NCBI GenBank assembly: GCA_006538405.1
Contig: BJKQ01000011.1
Span: forward strand, 1,117,501-1,181,500
DNA: 64,000 nt
Reading direction: 5' to 3'
DNA from: Hansfordia pulvinata
Taxonomy: Eukaryota > Ascomycota > Sordariomycetes > Xylariales
Under the pieces are notes generated by a model, which was not told where the DNA came from, searched no databases, and saw only the letters and a list, made by a program, of their open reading frames with translations. Both the position numbers and the translations under genes were made by a program. Shown in pieces: positions 48,292 to 59,533 of the stretch (position 1 is its first letter; every line of letters starts with the position of its first letter).

Positions 48292-50820
48292 CGTCTCGGG
48301 GCCCCACGGATTCCTTTCCTCTTTTTTCGGTCAACCTTCCGAATCCCGGTACTGCCTCAAAATGCCGTCCAAGAGACAGAAAGAGACAGATAGAGAACCA
48401 GAGCGTTGAATAAATGCTCACGGTCGAGTACGGAAACCTGGACCTGGACAGGGTCGCGATGAGGCGAGGCGGCCACGGAAAATATAATGATTCAGCAACA
48501 AACCCGGAATGGCCTCGGGTGAGCAGGCAAGAAACACAAGAAGGGACCGCAGATGCCAGGAGAAAATACAGGAGGACGACGGCGCTCGGGGTCGGGGCCG
48601 CGCCGGGGGTCACGATGTGCGATCCTGTGCGTGGCTTCGCACTCGGGCCAAAGTCGAGCCGTGCCTGGACGAATGAATTGCGCCGACCGGCCGTTCCGAG
48701 GGACTGCCCTCCTGCGTCTAGCCCTTGCTTGCCGCGCGGGGTCGCCCGTCCAGCCTCAAGCCCGCGCTCACCTCGATGGCGGGAGTAAATGAGGATGGAG
48801 AGGAGGAGGCGGAGGGGGGCCATTTATACGGCGTCCTTGACGGGCCAGGTCTGGGCGACTCCGACGCGGTGTGCTCGCAAGGCTTGCAAATCGGGCTTGT
48901 TATAGTACAAGGTAGACTAGATCGTGGGGCTGCAACGCCGCTCAGACAAGATCGATCACACATCGCGCACATGCAGACAGCCAATGTAGGACAGATGTTC
49001 TGGATACCTATGCTACCCTTATTCTCTGATCTGTCACTGATGACTTGTACGAAGGGAACACTGCGCCTTCACTGCGAGTATCTTTGGGTGTGGATGGCCA
49101 CGCGGTTGACAAGTGACACTGAGATGCCAATGAGAGATGTACGAGCGTTGGCTGCCCCTCCCCTGCGGTCTCCACCGTGCTTTTCCCATTGTACCGGCGC
49201 TGTTCTGGAAGTGTTCTCGCTTTCAGCCCCCTTGGGTTTCATACCACTCCACCGCGATCGTGTCTTGGACAACAATGGGGTGGCGCTGAAGATAATCTTG
49301 AGAAGGTGTCTCGGTGCGGGAACCGTGCTTCGACAAGAGCTCCTCGGCGAGTCAAGGCGGGCCCAGATTGTAGGTGAATTGGACGTTGGTCTTGAATTGT
49401 CTCCTACATCTGGAAGCCTGAAGAAAATGGTACGAGTAATTTGGAGTCGGACTTTGTGAGCGCCACGGCGCAAGGGCCACGATCACGGCGCGTGGATGCT
49501 GTGTGAAGCCCTTTGAGAGCAGAGGCAGCCCAGGAGCCAATAGAATACGATGCTTCGGCTATGGATGGCCCCAGGCGCACCTGATCCCGGAGATGTTTGA
49601 CTGAGATGGGCAAGGCCGCTATGGCATTGCCACTGCCTTGGGGGGTGGCCTGGTGCCTTATTCACTGCATGTTGCCTTGCGAGCTACTCGTACAGCGTCC
49701 GCAGGCGCACCCGAGAATGACGCATCTCATCGATGGACACCAGGGCGATGGAGCCAGGGTGGCGGTTGGAAGCTACTCCGTGACGTATAACGAGGTCGAC
49801 TACCCTCGCAGGGGGTGGGCGAGATGGAGGGAGAGAGGGAGAGAGGGACAGGAGGCGGGCGATGAGGTTGCACAATCTGGGCAGCGATGACGGCAAGCAG
49901 CGCTGCAACCCTGGCAGAGAACGACGGCGTGTCGCCTAACTAGCCGGCGCGCCCAAACTACGGGCTGGCGCCGTCGGGCATTCTCCTATACCTAAAGAAT
50001 TGGAGGGGTGGAGGGGAGGGGGGGAACATCAGTCTCGAGTGATCCATGGCCCGCACTCTCGTCAAGTACGAGTGCCTACATGTACCTGACCTACCCGGAG
50101 TGCGGAGGCACGGAGGTACCACACAGGCACACAGGCTGGATGCAGGGACCAGGTTAGCGGCCCCCCGCCAGGTTGGGAGATCTCCTGGCGGGGCCATTTA
50201 GCGGCTTCCACTCCGCTCCGTCTGCACAACCTCCCAGGCGTGCCAGGGCTCTCTTGGGGGCGCCCTGGCACTTACAGCGTGCCCCAGATGCCTGATTGAG
50301 CGCTGCGCCGCCGCTGATTGGCCGCCGGGGTGGTCACCTTCCACTGGCAGAACACGGCCACCGTCCATTGGATGGATCCGGATGTCAAGTGCACCCATCA
50401 ATTGGATCCATGGATGCCACTGCTCGTTCCATTGTCACGTTGGTCTGCACCACCGCCGGCTGCCCCGCTACGTCATCGGCCCTCGCTTAATCTCGACGAT
50501 CGCCTCTGGCTTCACACCTCCCGTCCGCCACCTCCCGAAAACCGGTTTGCCCTCGTCGCGTCAGTGCCCGCCGCGCCGTCCGACTGGCGATATACCGAGT
50601 CTGCAGCGGCACTCACCGCGGGCAAGCCGACGTGCTGAAATAGATGGCCGCCATCGCCCTCTCGTCCTCGACCAGCTCCGGTTTTCCTGTCCATCATCCG
50701 GTTCTTCTTCCACATCATCTCTGCAGTCCCTGAACCCTCGCAGCGCGCGTCCAAAGACCCCGTCCCCTGAATATCATCTCAAACATACATCAACCAGCAC
50801 AGACACCCGTCTTGCCCGCC
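48292..50820. other. intergenic, nothing supported
   Basis: Overlapping frames on both strands are short or compositionally trivial. TACTCGTA-type words occur at 49.43 and 49.69 kb. The right end is the promoter and leader of the coiled-coil gene. Confidence 0.5.
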
Positions 50821-51643
50821 ATGCCCCTCTTCTCCACCCGCAAGTCCGACGACGTCCCCGTCGAGGACCCCGCCCCGCTGCCCGACCACAGCAAGAAGCA
50901 CGGGCTCTTCGGCTCCCGCCGCGGCCGCTCCCCCTCGCCCCCCGCCGTCGCCCACCGCACCTCGGGCTCCATCAGCTCCCGAACCTCTGGTACGCGCTCC
51001 GCCCTTCCCCCGTCCCCGCCGTCCACAGAAAGCCGTAACGTCGACCCCGCGAAAAGCTGACAAGTAGATGGTATGTGAGCAGGCCACACCGACACATCCT
51101 CCGCGTCCGCGTCGTCCGCCCCGGGCCGCCACCGCAGCGTCCTGTCCCGCCTCGGCGCCGGCGGAAGCAACGCCGAGCTCGACCCGTCCATCAGCCAGGC
51201 GCGCGAGCGCGTCATGAACGCCGAGCGCGCCGAGACCGAGGCCGACCGCGCGCTGGCCGCCGCCCGCGCACAGGTCCGCGACGCCCGCGACGAGGTCAAG
51301 CGCCTCGAGCTCGAGGCTGCTGACGAGGCCCGCCGCGCCAAGATCAAGCAGTACCACGCCCGCGAGGTCTCCAAGCGCGGCAAGCAGCTGGGCCGTAAGT
51401 CTTTTTTTTTTTTTCCTTTTTTTTTCTCTATATTTCGTTTTCTTCGTTCTTCTGTACGCCCTTTCGCCCCCTTGGCTTTTCATGCCAAAAACTCGGCTCG
51501 TTGTTCTCTTGTCCTCCCCTCCACTTCCATAATTCCTGGTGACACTTTGGGTGGTAAAATGAAAATTGAAAAGAAAAAATCACCGGCGGGAACAAGGACG
51601 CTAATCAGAGTCTCTTCTTCATTATGTAGGCCACGATGTTTAG
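50821..51643 (+). CDS. small basic coiled-coil protein
   Basis: 164 aa in three exons: 50821-50989, 51083-51394 and 51630-51643. The exon total is 495 nt, in frame. The last exon is only 14 nt and supplies the end GRHDV and the stop; its intron is long (235 nt) and T-rich after a GTAAGT donor. The N-terminal half is Ser/Pro/Arg-rich (KKHGLFGSRRGRSPSP). The second half is a continuous amphipathic helix (RERVMNAERAETEADRAL, ARDEVKRLELEAADEARRAK) ending KRGKQLG. It is probably cytosolic and may oligomerise. The C-terminal K-x-LGRH ending looks conserved, but I cannot name the family. Confidence 0.8.
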
Positions 51644-52837
51644 ACATCGCACTGGAGATGGCCGACGCGAGAGGGCCGACTCTCGGGTCTTGGCCGCTGA
51701 GAGAATTGTCGGTTTGCATGCCCGAGGAGGAGCGACGATGCATGCGCGGGGATAAGTGCTGGAGAGAATGTGAGGTGGCTACGCCGCTTTGCCAGCGGCA
51801 GCCAGACAACTGATTGATACCCTTGTAACCTGACCCTGGTCGTGGATGTATAGTTTTGTGAAGATTGCGCGTCTCGTTGTATAGTTACTCTGAATCAAGT
51901 CAACAGCCCACCCGCCCTACTACTTGGTACGCAGTAGTCGACATGCGCCAGCAAGTACTTCCATCGAACGTCCATGGTTTAGACAGCCCACTGGGTAAGG
52001 TACTTGAAGATCTGAGTTTCTTGCGGGGGTCCGCGGCAGTCTCGAAATCGCCTTCTTTACAACTGTGTGGATCCTTACCCTTGCCAGATTCCGCTTCGGG
52101 ATATCCCCAGAAAGATGAGAAGAATCCGGGTGGCGGCGGCGTGTTGGTGACTGGACTATCCACGCCCAGTTCTCGTCGGCCAAGTCCAAGACGAGTAGCA
52201 ATGCGATCAAGTCTGTCAACAATGAACGATTCTGGCACGTTCTGTCAGCTCCGCCCACGGCTGGGCAATGGGGGGCTTCATGTGCTTTCACGCGCCCGTT
52301 TGCAAACGCCCGCCTGGAAGACCTAACAAGACACAAGCAGTCTGATGGTCCCGGGCAAACCAGGTCAGGTTGCGCTTGGCCAGTAGCTCGCCACGCGCCA
52401 CGCGCCACCCGCCGACGTGCCGGCTGCGGAAACCTTTGAGCGAAACTCTGCCGATGGCGAAAGCTCAATTCCAAACCCAGGCTATTAGTCCTCTGTTGAA
52501 GGATGTGCATAGATAAATGGCTGCGGCCAGTGCTTCGTTCAGCGAGTCTTTCGTGTTTCTCTCCGCCACGCATTTCTTTCCACACCTCGTTCGAGCAATC
52601 CCTCCTGCGCTCGGGGTACTTTGTCCAAGCTATCCTTGTGTCATCTTTCGCCGCCAATGACATGACACTGCCTGATCGCTTGCATGACGAGTGATTCGAG
52701 TCCAGAAAGACAGGAGACATAAGGGGAGAGGAGGCTGAGTATTGATGCCCGCCAGACTCTCGTTGGACGAGTTGGAAGCGCGACCTTACACACTCTCTGG
52801 CGCAGAATCGAGCCGTTTCCCGTGGCAAGGAGGAGAA
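51644..52837. other. intergenic, nothing supported
   Basis: Covered on the minus strand by part of a long open frame that I regard as an antisense shadow. No independent gene is supported. Confidence 0.5.
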
Positions 52838-53596
52838 ATGAGAACCATGCATCGCCCAGTCACAAAGTCCTCCCTTCTCCTCTTCCTCTTCGCTCTTTCG
52901 CCATGCCTCCTCGCCGCCGACGGCCCGAGAGGGGCCCCCCACCCGCTCCCCGAGGCGAGGAAGCACACTGTCGACCCCTTCGACTTCATGCTCACCGGGA
53001 GTGACCAGGAGCTCTACAGAAAAGAGCTGGAGTGCGTCAAGAAGGACTTGAAGGCCGCTAAACCGCCCATACCCAAGCCGAAACCCGGGCAAAGATTCAT
53101 CAGCTGGGACACGACCAAAGGATACTTTGCCGATGCGGTACGTGTCTGCGAAGGAGTGACAATGCAGAAGTTTGCCTACTTCATGCTCTGGAACGACGTG
53201 GCGACGCGCATGGGAAACCACGAGATCCATGACAGCCTGGTGGCGCACTGGCCCATGGGGGAGCTCTTCTCGGACGAGTTCCGCGAGAGTTACGCGGAGC
53301 AAAGCGAGGCGTTGACGAAGTGCGAAAATCACAAAGGCTGCCGGGCGAAGAAAAGCGGCGAAGATTGGGAATGGTGCCTGATAGCCTGCGAGGAGGATGT
53401 GCGAAAGGCCTCGAGCTACGATGCTGATCTGGCAATATCTTCCTTCTTCTACTATGTCGTGGACATCGATCTGGCACCGCACGAGAACTTGGAAACGTGG
53501 ATGTCTGAGAGCAAGGACGCGTGTCGGAGGTACAACAAAGCCCAGGGTCTCGATGAGAACCGCTGCAGTGAGGATACCACAGACGGGAATCCCTAA
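52838..53596 (+). CDS. secreted protein with eight cysteines, unknown family
   Basis: Single-exon gene of 252 aa from ATG 52838 (MRTMHRPVTKSS); a second ATG three codons on is equally possible. The frame is open further upstream, but the signal peptide (LLLFLFALSPCLLAADG) fixes the start near here. The mature region holds LYRKELECVKKDLKA, FISWDTTKGYFADAVRVCEG, KFAYFMLWNDVATRMGNHE, CENHKGCR, DWEWCLIACEEDV and DACRRYNKAQG. After the signal peptide there are eight Cys, an even number that suits disulfides. There is no transmembrane segment or known catalytic motif. Candidate secreted effector or extracellular protein. Confidence 0.78.
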   Translation: MRTMHRPVTKSSLLLFLFALSPCLLAADGPRGAPHPLPEARKHTVDPFDFMLTGSDQELYRKELECVKKDLKAAKPPIPKPKPGQRFISWDTTKGYFADAVRVCEGVTMQKFAYFMLWNDVATRMGNHEIHDSLVAHWPMGELFSDEFRESYAEQSEALTKCENHKGCRAKKSGEDWEWCLIACEEDVRKASSYDADLAISSFFYYVVDIDLAPHENLETWMSESKDACRRYNKAQGLDENRCSEDTTDGNP

Positions 53597-56500
53597 CATG
53601 GGTTCTTGAGGGCTAAGGTCCTGGTTTGGGATACCGAGTTATACCTCACACGTGTCAGAGGCGCGCCAGTCTGCCCTGCCTGAACACGAAATGCAGACAC
53701 AGCTCATTTCCTATGCTGCCCATAGCAGTCTACACATACCTTACCTACCTAATTGACATGTCCACTGTCACATACATCATCGCCCTCTTCGGTTTGATGT
53801 ATTCATCGTCCGGGTGGCGGGAACATTATGGATGGAGACTTTCGCAATACACACGTCTGATGGCGCTGTCGAACGCCTTGTGCTTGACGACTGTGACTAT
53901 GAATCTGAGCAGGTATATCTGCCCGGCGGGTTTTTATAGGGACGGGCAAGGTATCGGCAGACTTCCCTGCTTGATGGTGACCCTTCATTCTGAAGCACGG
54001 CGCGTACGAGCAGCATCGGGCAACAAGTAGCTCGCACTGCCCACTGCCCGCAACGTAGGTAGTTGGTAGACTTGTATTCGTGTCAGACACACAACGACGC
54101 CTGCGTGGATACCCAACGCGTGGCCTGGCAGACGCGTACCCTAACACACTGCCGCGGGGCAGAGTGCTGTGGCTGTGCACAGACAAGCGTAATACGGCCG
54201 AACAACTCGGGGGGGGGGGGGGGGCTTTGGTGATCGCCGACTTGATGCCGAGGCCGGCGGGTTAGCGAAGACGCCATCACCGAGGTGTGACGGTTTTGGT
54301 CGAACTTGCAGAGATGGGCCTGGTGATGCCATTTTGTCCCACGGTGGGCGAGCGGCCGCGTGCCCCGTCGCGTCGCGGTCATACGAGCAATCAGACGAGG
54401 GGCAAGCGCATGGCGGCTCCCGGCGAGCGGCCGACAGAGAACGCCCCGGGGCGGGGGCGAAGTGGGCAGCCATGCGGAGAGCGGTAGCCAGGCGGTGGGC
54501 GGGTGGAGAGTCGATAATGGACGATCAACGATCTTGCTTGCCTGTCCTGTTTGCTCCCTGGAATCCCGGCAGGCAGCCTGGCGAGCCATCTTTGGACGTC
54601 GAGCGACGATCCTGTCTGGCGCGGCATGCTGGATCAGATAGGCCGTAGTAGTCGCTGCAACACGAACCACATAATGCCAATTGTACAGGGAGCAAGGGGT
54701 CAGGCGGCTTTGGAGTCTCGGTGACAGGGCCGGAAGCGTCATTCAACTCGGCCTGGATTCGGACGCATAAGGTAGAGAGAGAAAGTCTGGTGTGAACATG
54801 GAAGGGCCAATGTAGACGGCCTTTGAAGTGCCGAAAGGAAGCGGCTTCTCGAACAAGTCGTCGGCGTACTGCGCAGATGCCCGAATCTTTTAGCGAGCCT
54901 TCGAAGGACACCAACGGCACTCGCACCTTATGAATGTGCTGGGATGGCGGACAGGAACGGTTTGGCGTGAAACGCGAAACAGGCGACGGCCAGGAACAGA
55001 TGGAAGCCGCAGCCCCGTGCCTGGCGCTTGTGCGACGGAGGTACCCATACATCGAAGGGATACGCAAGACACGCGCGGCAGGATAGGGACCGAATTGGGT
55101 CTGCGACTTACGCGTAACCTACTATGTACTTGTACCTTGTCTGGTGAACTCGATGTATCGATTCTACATTCTCCTTGTGCAGGGCTCAGTTCTAGTCAGT
55201 ACCACCCAACTCGTAGATCTTCAGCATCGAACACCTTGTAGTGATTTGATCTGTACCTAGTCGCGATGGGCGCCGTGGAAACACAAATAGCCCTGAGCGC
55301 CCGCAAATGGAAGCCCGGCATTGCCAGCGGGACGCAGCCGATGTGCCGCGGCGGGCAGCAAGTCTGCATTTGGCATCCGCCTGGCAGCCGGGGGAAGTTT
55401 CTGAAGCCCGCCATGGATTCATAGAGTTGTACGGATCGTCGCGTATGGTCGATGGCTAACCCGGCTCGGCCTGGCCTGAGCCAAGTTTAGGAGCAACAGC
55501 GATGCAGTTTGCCACCAATGATGACTGTGCTGCGAATCTACATGTCAAGTCGCCCAGAGATACAGTCATCACCCACACGGCTGGGATGCTTGCTCACGTT
55601 GCTGTTGTCTTCAACAGCCTCGAGACCCACGGACGGGGACTCGGAACGCTTCTTGGCACGTCAGACTCGAGGCTCTACTCGTATGTATGCCGGCACAGGA
55701 GCTCCGTCATCGTGCGCGTAGGTACCAGATACTCGTACATGCAGTTGAAGTCGCCACGAAAATATGCCTGCAATACATATGAGTAAGAGTACTAGTCGTA
55801 CGTAGAGGTAGAATGGCATACGCTTACGCGTAACCCCCCATCTGCCGGATCGTTGTGCCGCATCTTGACACTGCGGCTCGTAGATGGGGGCTATTGCCAC
55901 CATCGCTGCTCTATGCGACTTGTCGCACTTGGATTGGCCTGCGCCAGGGTTCACTCGTATCAGCAGGCTCTGGGCTACGTAACCTCACCCTGGCACATGC
56001 CTGGCTGTCATGTACTCGTACTCGTTTGTCTCCGCAGCCCCTGTCCAACCGGATCGTCATCGCGTTCTTTCTTTCATTTCGTGTCGTGTCGTGGGGACCA
56101 ATTGAAGACCTACGGAACCTTATTATCTCAGGTTAAGGTACCTACCTACGAGGCGAGGCCCGGTAGACACCGTCTACGTGTACCTTCAACGCTGCAGTGG
56201 CAGTGGAGGTACGAATCGACAGGTATCAGTACATACATCCACCCACAGTAGTATACAGAACCCGCCCGCTCGTCTGCGCGCGCTGCGATGCTGGTCCTTG
56301 CACTTACGGCTACCTCCCACTCAACCAGCAACGTCGTCGAGCCTTGCGCTCTCTCTGCCCCCTTCTCCTTCGACGACCTCCTTTCACCACCCACACCCGG
56401 TCAACGCACCTCGTCCACCTCGACAGAGAGGATCCTCGCGGCTGGCGGCACCATTGGCTTTTGGGCGAAGCCGCCCCGTCGCATTCTGGCCCCCGCCGCC

Positions 56501-56928
56501 ACTCGTGGCATCCGCATCCGCTCCTATCGCCAACTCCTACACAAGCCTCTACTCCTTCGACCGTCAATCCACGCTCTCCCGCCTACGCCGACCCATCTCC
56601 GCACCGCCGCCCCCGGCATTTGCCTTGCAAACAGCGCGGGACTCTCCATACGCCAACCGCCAACTGTGCCCCCGATTCGCAACCTGTCACTGTACGGCAA
56701 GCTGCCACTGGCATATCTTGGCATTCATACCCCACGCCCAACAGCTCGGAGCCCGCCGCGTCTTGCCGTCCTGAACCAACACATCTACGCGACAATCGGT
56801 GACCCTTTCTGCTGCCCACGACGCCAAGCCAGCGCCCTTCCCGCGATCCCAAGCACGCTCCCTTTCACGGCCCTCTCCTGCGACTTCGAGCACGAATTGT
56901 CCCGCCCAAGGGGCCCCGACTGCCCAAG
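53597..56928. other. intergenic, nothing supported except repeats
   Basis: More than 3 kb with no supported gene. It contains a 16-G run and a cluster of TACTCGTA words at 55.68, 55.73 and 56.01 kb. The last 650 bases are C/T-rich and serve as the leader of the OCH1-type gene. Confidence 0.5.
54209..54224 (+). repeat. 16-G homopolymer
   Basis: Uninterrupted G run in intergenic DNA. Confidence 0.9.
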
Positions 56929-58129
56929 ATGATGTCTTTCAAGAGGGCCCTCTTCTTCGCCGCCCTCTTCATCACCGCATTGTACTTCCTGCGCCAGTCA
57001 CAGACCTCTAACGACCCCGAACCTTTCAAGCAACCCCCGAAGAAGCCCGAGTCTGCCAACGCCGACAAGGCCAACCAGGGCAATGCCAAAGACACCGTCC
57101 GGCCTCCCGCAGCCGAGTCGGCCGACTCTGCTGCCGTTGGTGGCGCTCTGAAGCAGGACTCTCACCCGGCCCCTGCTCAAAAGACCCTCAAGGACCTGTC
57201 GAAAATGTCCCTCTACGACAAGCTCGCCTACCAGTATCCCTATGACCTCGAGTCCCGATTCCCCGCCTACATCTGGCAGACCTGGAAGAACTCGCCCGCG
57301 AGTGCCGATTTTGCCTTCCGCGACCAAGAGGCATCCTGGACCGAGCTGCACCCGGGCTTCGTCCACGAGGTCATCACCGACCACTTTGCTGTGTCCCTGC
57401 TGAAGCTGCTCTACGCCTCGGTCCCCGAGGTCCTCGAGGCCTACGACGCCATGCCCAAGCCCGTGCTCAAGGCCGACTTCTTCCGCTATCTCATCTTATT
57501 TGCGCGTGGCGGCATCTACTCGGACATTGACACGTTTGCGCTCAAGAGTGCGCTGGACTGGATCCCCGACTCGGTCCCCAGGTCCAGCATTGGCTTGATA
57601 GTGGGCATCGAGGCCGACCCGGACCGCCCAGACTGGGCCGACTGGTACAGCCGGCGCATCCAGTTCTGCCAGTGGACCATCCAGGCCAAGGCCGGCCACC
57701 CGGTGCTGCGCGACATCATCACGCGGATCACCACGGAGACGCTGCGGAGAAAGAAGGAGGGCGTGTTCCTGTCCAAGGACCAGAGCATTGTCGAGTTTAC
57801 GGGCCCGGCCATCTGGACCGACACGATTTTCGACTACTTCAACGACGCGCGGTACTTTGAGACGGAGAAGAACGACGCCAACATTACGTACCAGCACTTC
57901 ACCGGCATGGAGTCATCCAAGAAGATTGGCGACGTTGTTGTGTTGCCCATCACGAGCTTCTCGCCCGGCGTCCGGCAGATGGGCGCCAAGGAGGTGGACG
58001 ACCCCATGGCCTTTGTCAGGCATGACTTTGAAGGTGAGCACTCCTCTTAGCCTCCGTTTGAACTTTGCTAACCCCGTCTCAGGCACCTGGAAGCCCGAAA
58101 GTGAGCGGCACATTGGTAGCAACGCGTAG
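56929..58129 (+). CDS. OCH1: initiation-specific alpha-1,6-mannosyltransferase (GT32)
   Basis: 383 aa in two exons with a 49-nt intron, 58034-58082 (GTGAGC donor, GCTAAC branch point). The enzyme adds the first alpha-1,6-mannose to the N-glycan core in the early Golgi. It is a type II membrane protein: a short cytosolic N-terminus (MMSFKR), signal anchor FFAALFITALYFL, then a Pro/Lys-rich stem to about residue 90. The GT32 domain begins RFPAYIWQTWKNSP. It carries KADFFRYLILFARGGIYSDI with the DxD-type motif SDIDT near residue 200, and FTGPAIWTDTIFDYF. It ends with the family-typical HDFEGTWKPE across the splice. No break was found. Confidence 0.93.
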
Positions 58130-59533
58130 AGCGCGTCGCCCGGCTCAGATGTACCGTGATCCAACTCGGCTGCTCTTTTTGTCGTCGGACTACGTGGTCC
58201 GCCGTGTGGAAAAACGGCAGTGCCAGTTGGAGGCTGCCAGATGAATTGTTCTTGCCTGACTTGGCGTGGAGCTGCGCTGCCTCGCCTTGCCCTGGCCAGT
58301 GGCAGCTTAGCCAGGTGCTTGAATTGGTGTGAGCGGTGAGCGGTGAAGAAACAGAAACAGCATGTTGATCTCACGGTGGCTATCTGGCGGTGGCCAAGAT
58401 TAGATTTGCTATTGGCTTGTACATACCTCTTTGCGCATGGGACGGCGTTGCGGAACCAAAACGGGGTGCTCGGCTGCACTTCCTCCCCCCCTACTGGGGC
58501 TTTCTTCTACAGCGGTTTTAGTAGACGAATCCAATCGACATTTCTACCCTTAGATGTGGCTCGAGTCGAATCGGATGTGCTGGGCTTGATCATTGGGAGG
58601 GATTGGGCTGAGAGTGACTCTGGCTACTGGACAGGCCTGTGACCATGTCTGAGATACGACGTAGACACGCCGAAATTTCATTTGCCGATCGGGCCGGTGT
58701 CGGTGCTCTCTTTGATCATCAGGATATTGGCGCTAGGTGCCCGGTAACAACATGCCGGACGAGGTGTTCCTTTAGATGGCCCTATCCCGTCCAGTATATA
58801 TCGACAGAACGCGGGGTCACTGTGAGGAGCGCGGGGCTCCGGTGGCTGGCGATTTTGGGGCGGGGGGGACTCCGAGTGAGACACTGCGGGGTCGATGCGG
58901 GCGCGAGCAACGGCGCGGCCCAGCAGCCACAGCTACTGCAGGCACTGGATGGCCCCTGTACGAGAAACCTAGACCGCCCCCTGAAGATGCTGGCAGCGTT
59001 TGGGGGGGATTTCCGAAGTCATCTGCCGGTGATGCAACAGTTGAACCGCTCGCCCTCTCCCATCCATTTCGTGACGTGGACCGCCCTCCACGTCTGGTCT
59101 GCCGCTTGCTTACCTACCTCCTACCCACCCACCCACCCACTCGCCATGCCCCGCAACCCTGGTCTGGTCCCCACGATCCCACGACGGCCCGGACACCGCC
59201 GTGACCGCGCCGGCCACACCCTTCCCGCTAATAGCCGCCTGGTCTGACCTGGGGTAAGCTGCGGCGGGCTGCGGCGGGGGATGCTGTCATGGTCCGCCGC
59301 CGCTGTCGACCCTCCTCTCCTCCTGGCCTGTGTTCCTCCATGTCTATACTCTCTCCGGGATTTCGCCCACGCGCCTGGACCTACTCGCCTCCCTCCCACG
59401 TCCCTCCTCGGGCTGGCCGCACATCTGCACTCTCCGGCAGAAAGCCCGGCGACAGCGCCGTGCATCGCAGCCGGCGTCGACGCCTTCTCCCGCGCCGGAG
59501 TTCGATCGAGCTCCTCGACTGCCGCAGCGAGAC
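58130..59533. other. intergenic, nothing supported
   Basis: No gene is supported. It includes the OCH1 3' UTR and the promoter of the acyl-CoA synthetase gene. Confidence 0.5.

Noticed and set aside
51920..53599. 559-codon minus-strand open frame
   Set aside because: Opposite a plus-strand gene with signal peptide and cysteine pattern; no motif and no splice logic.
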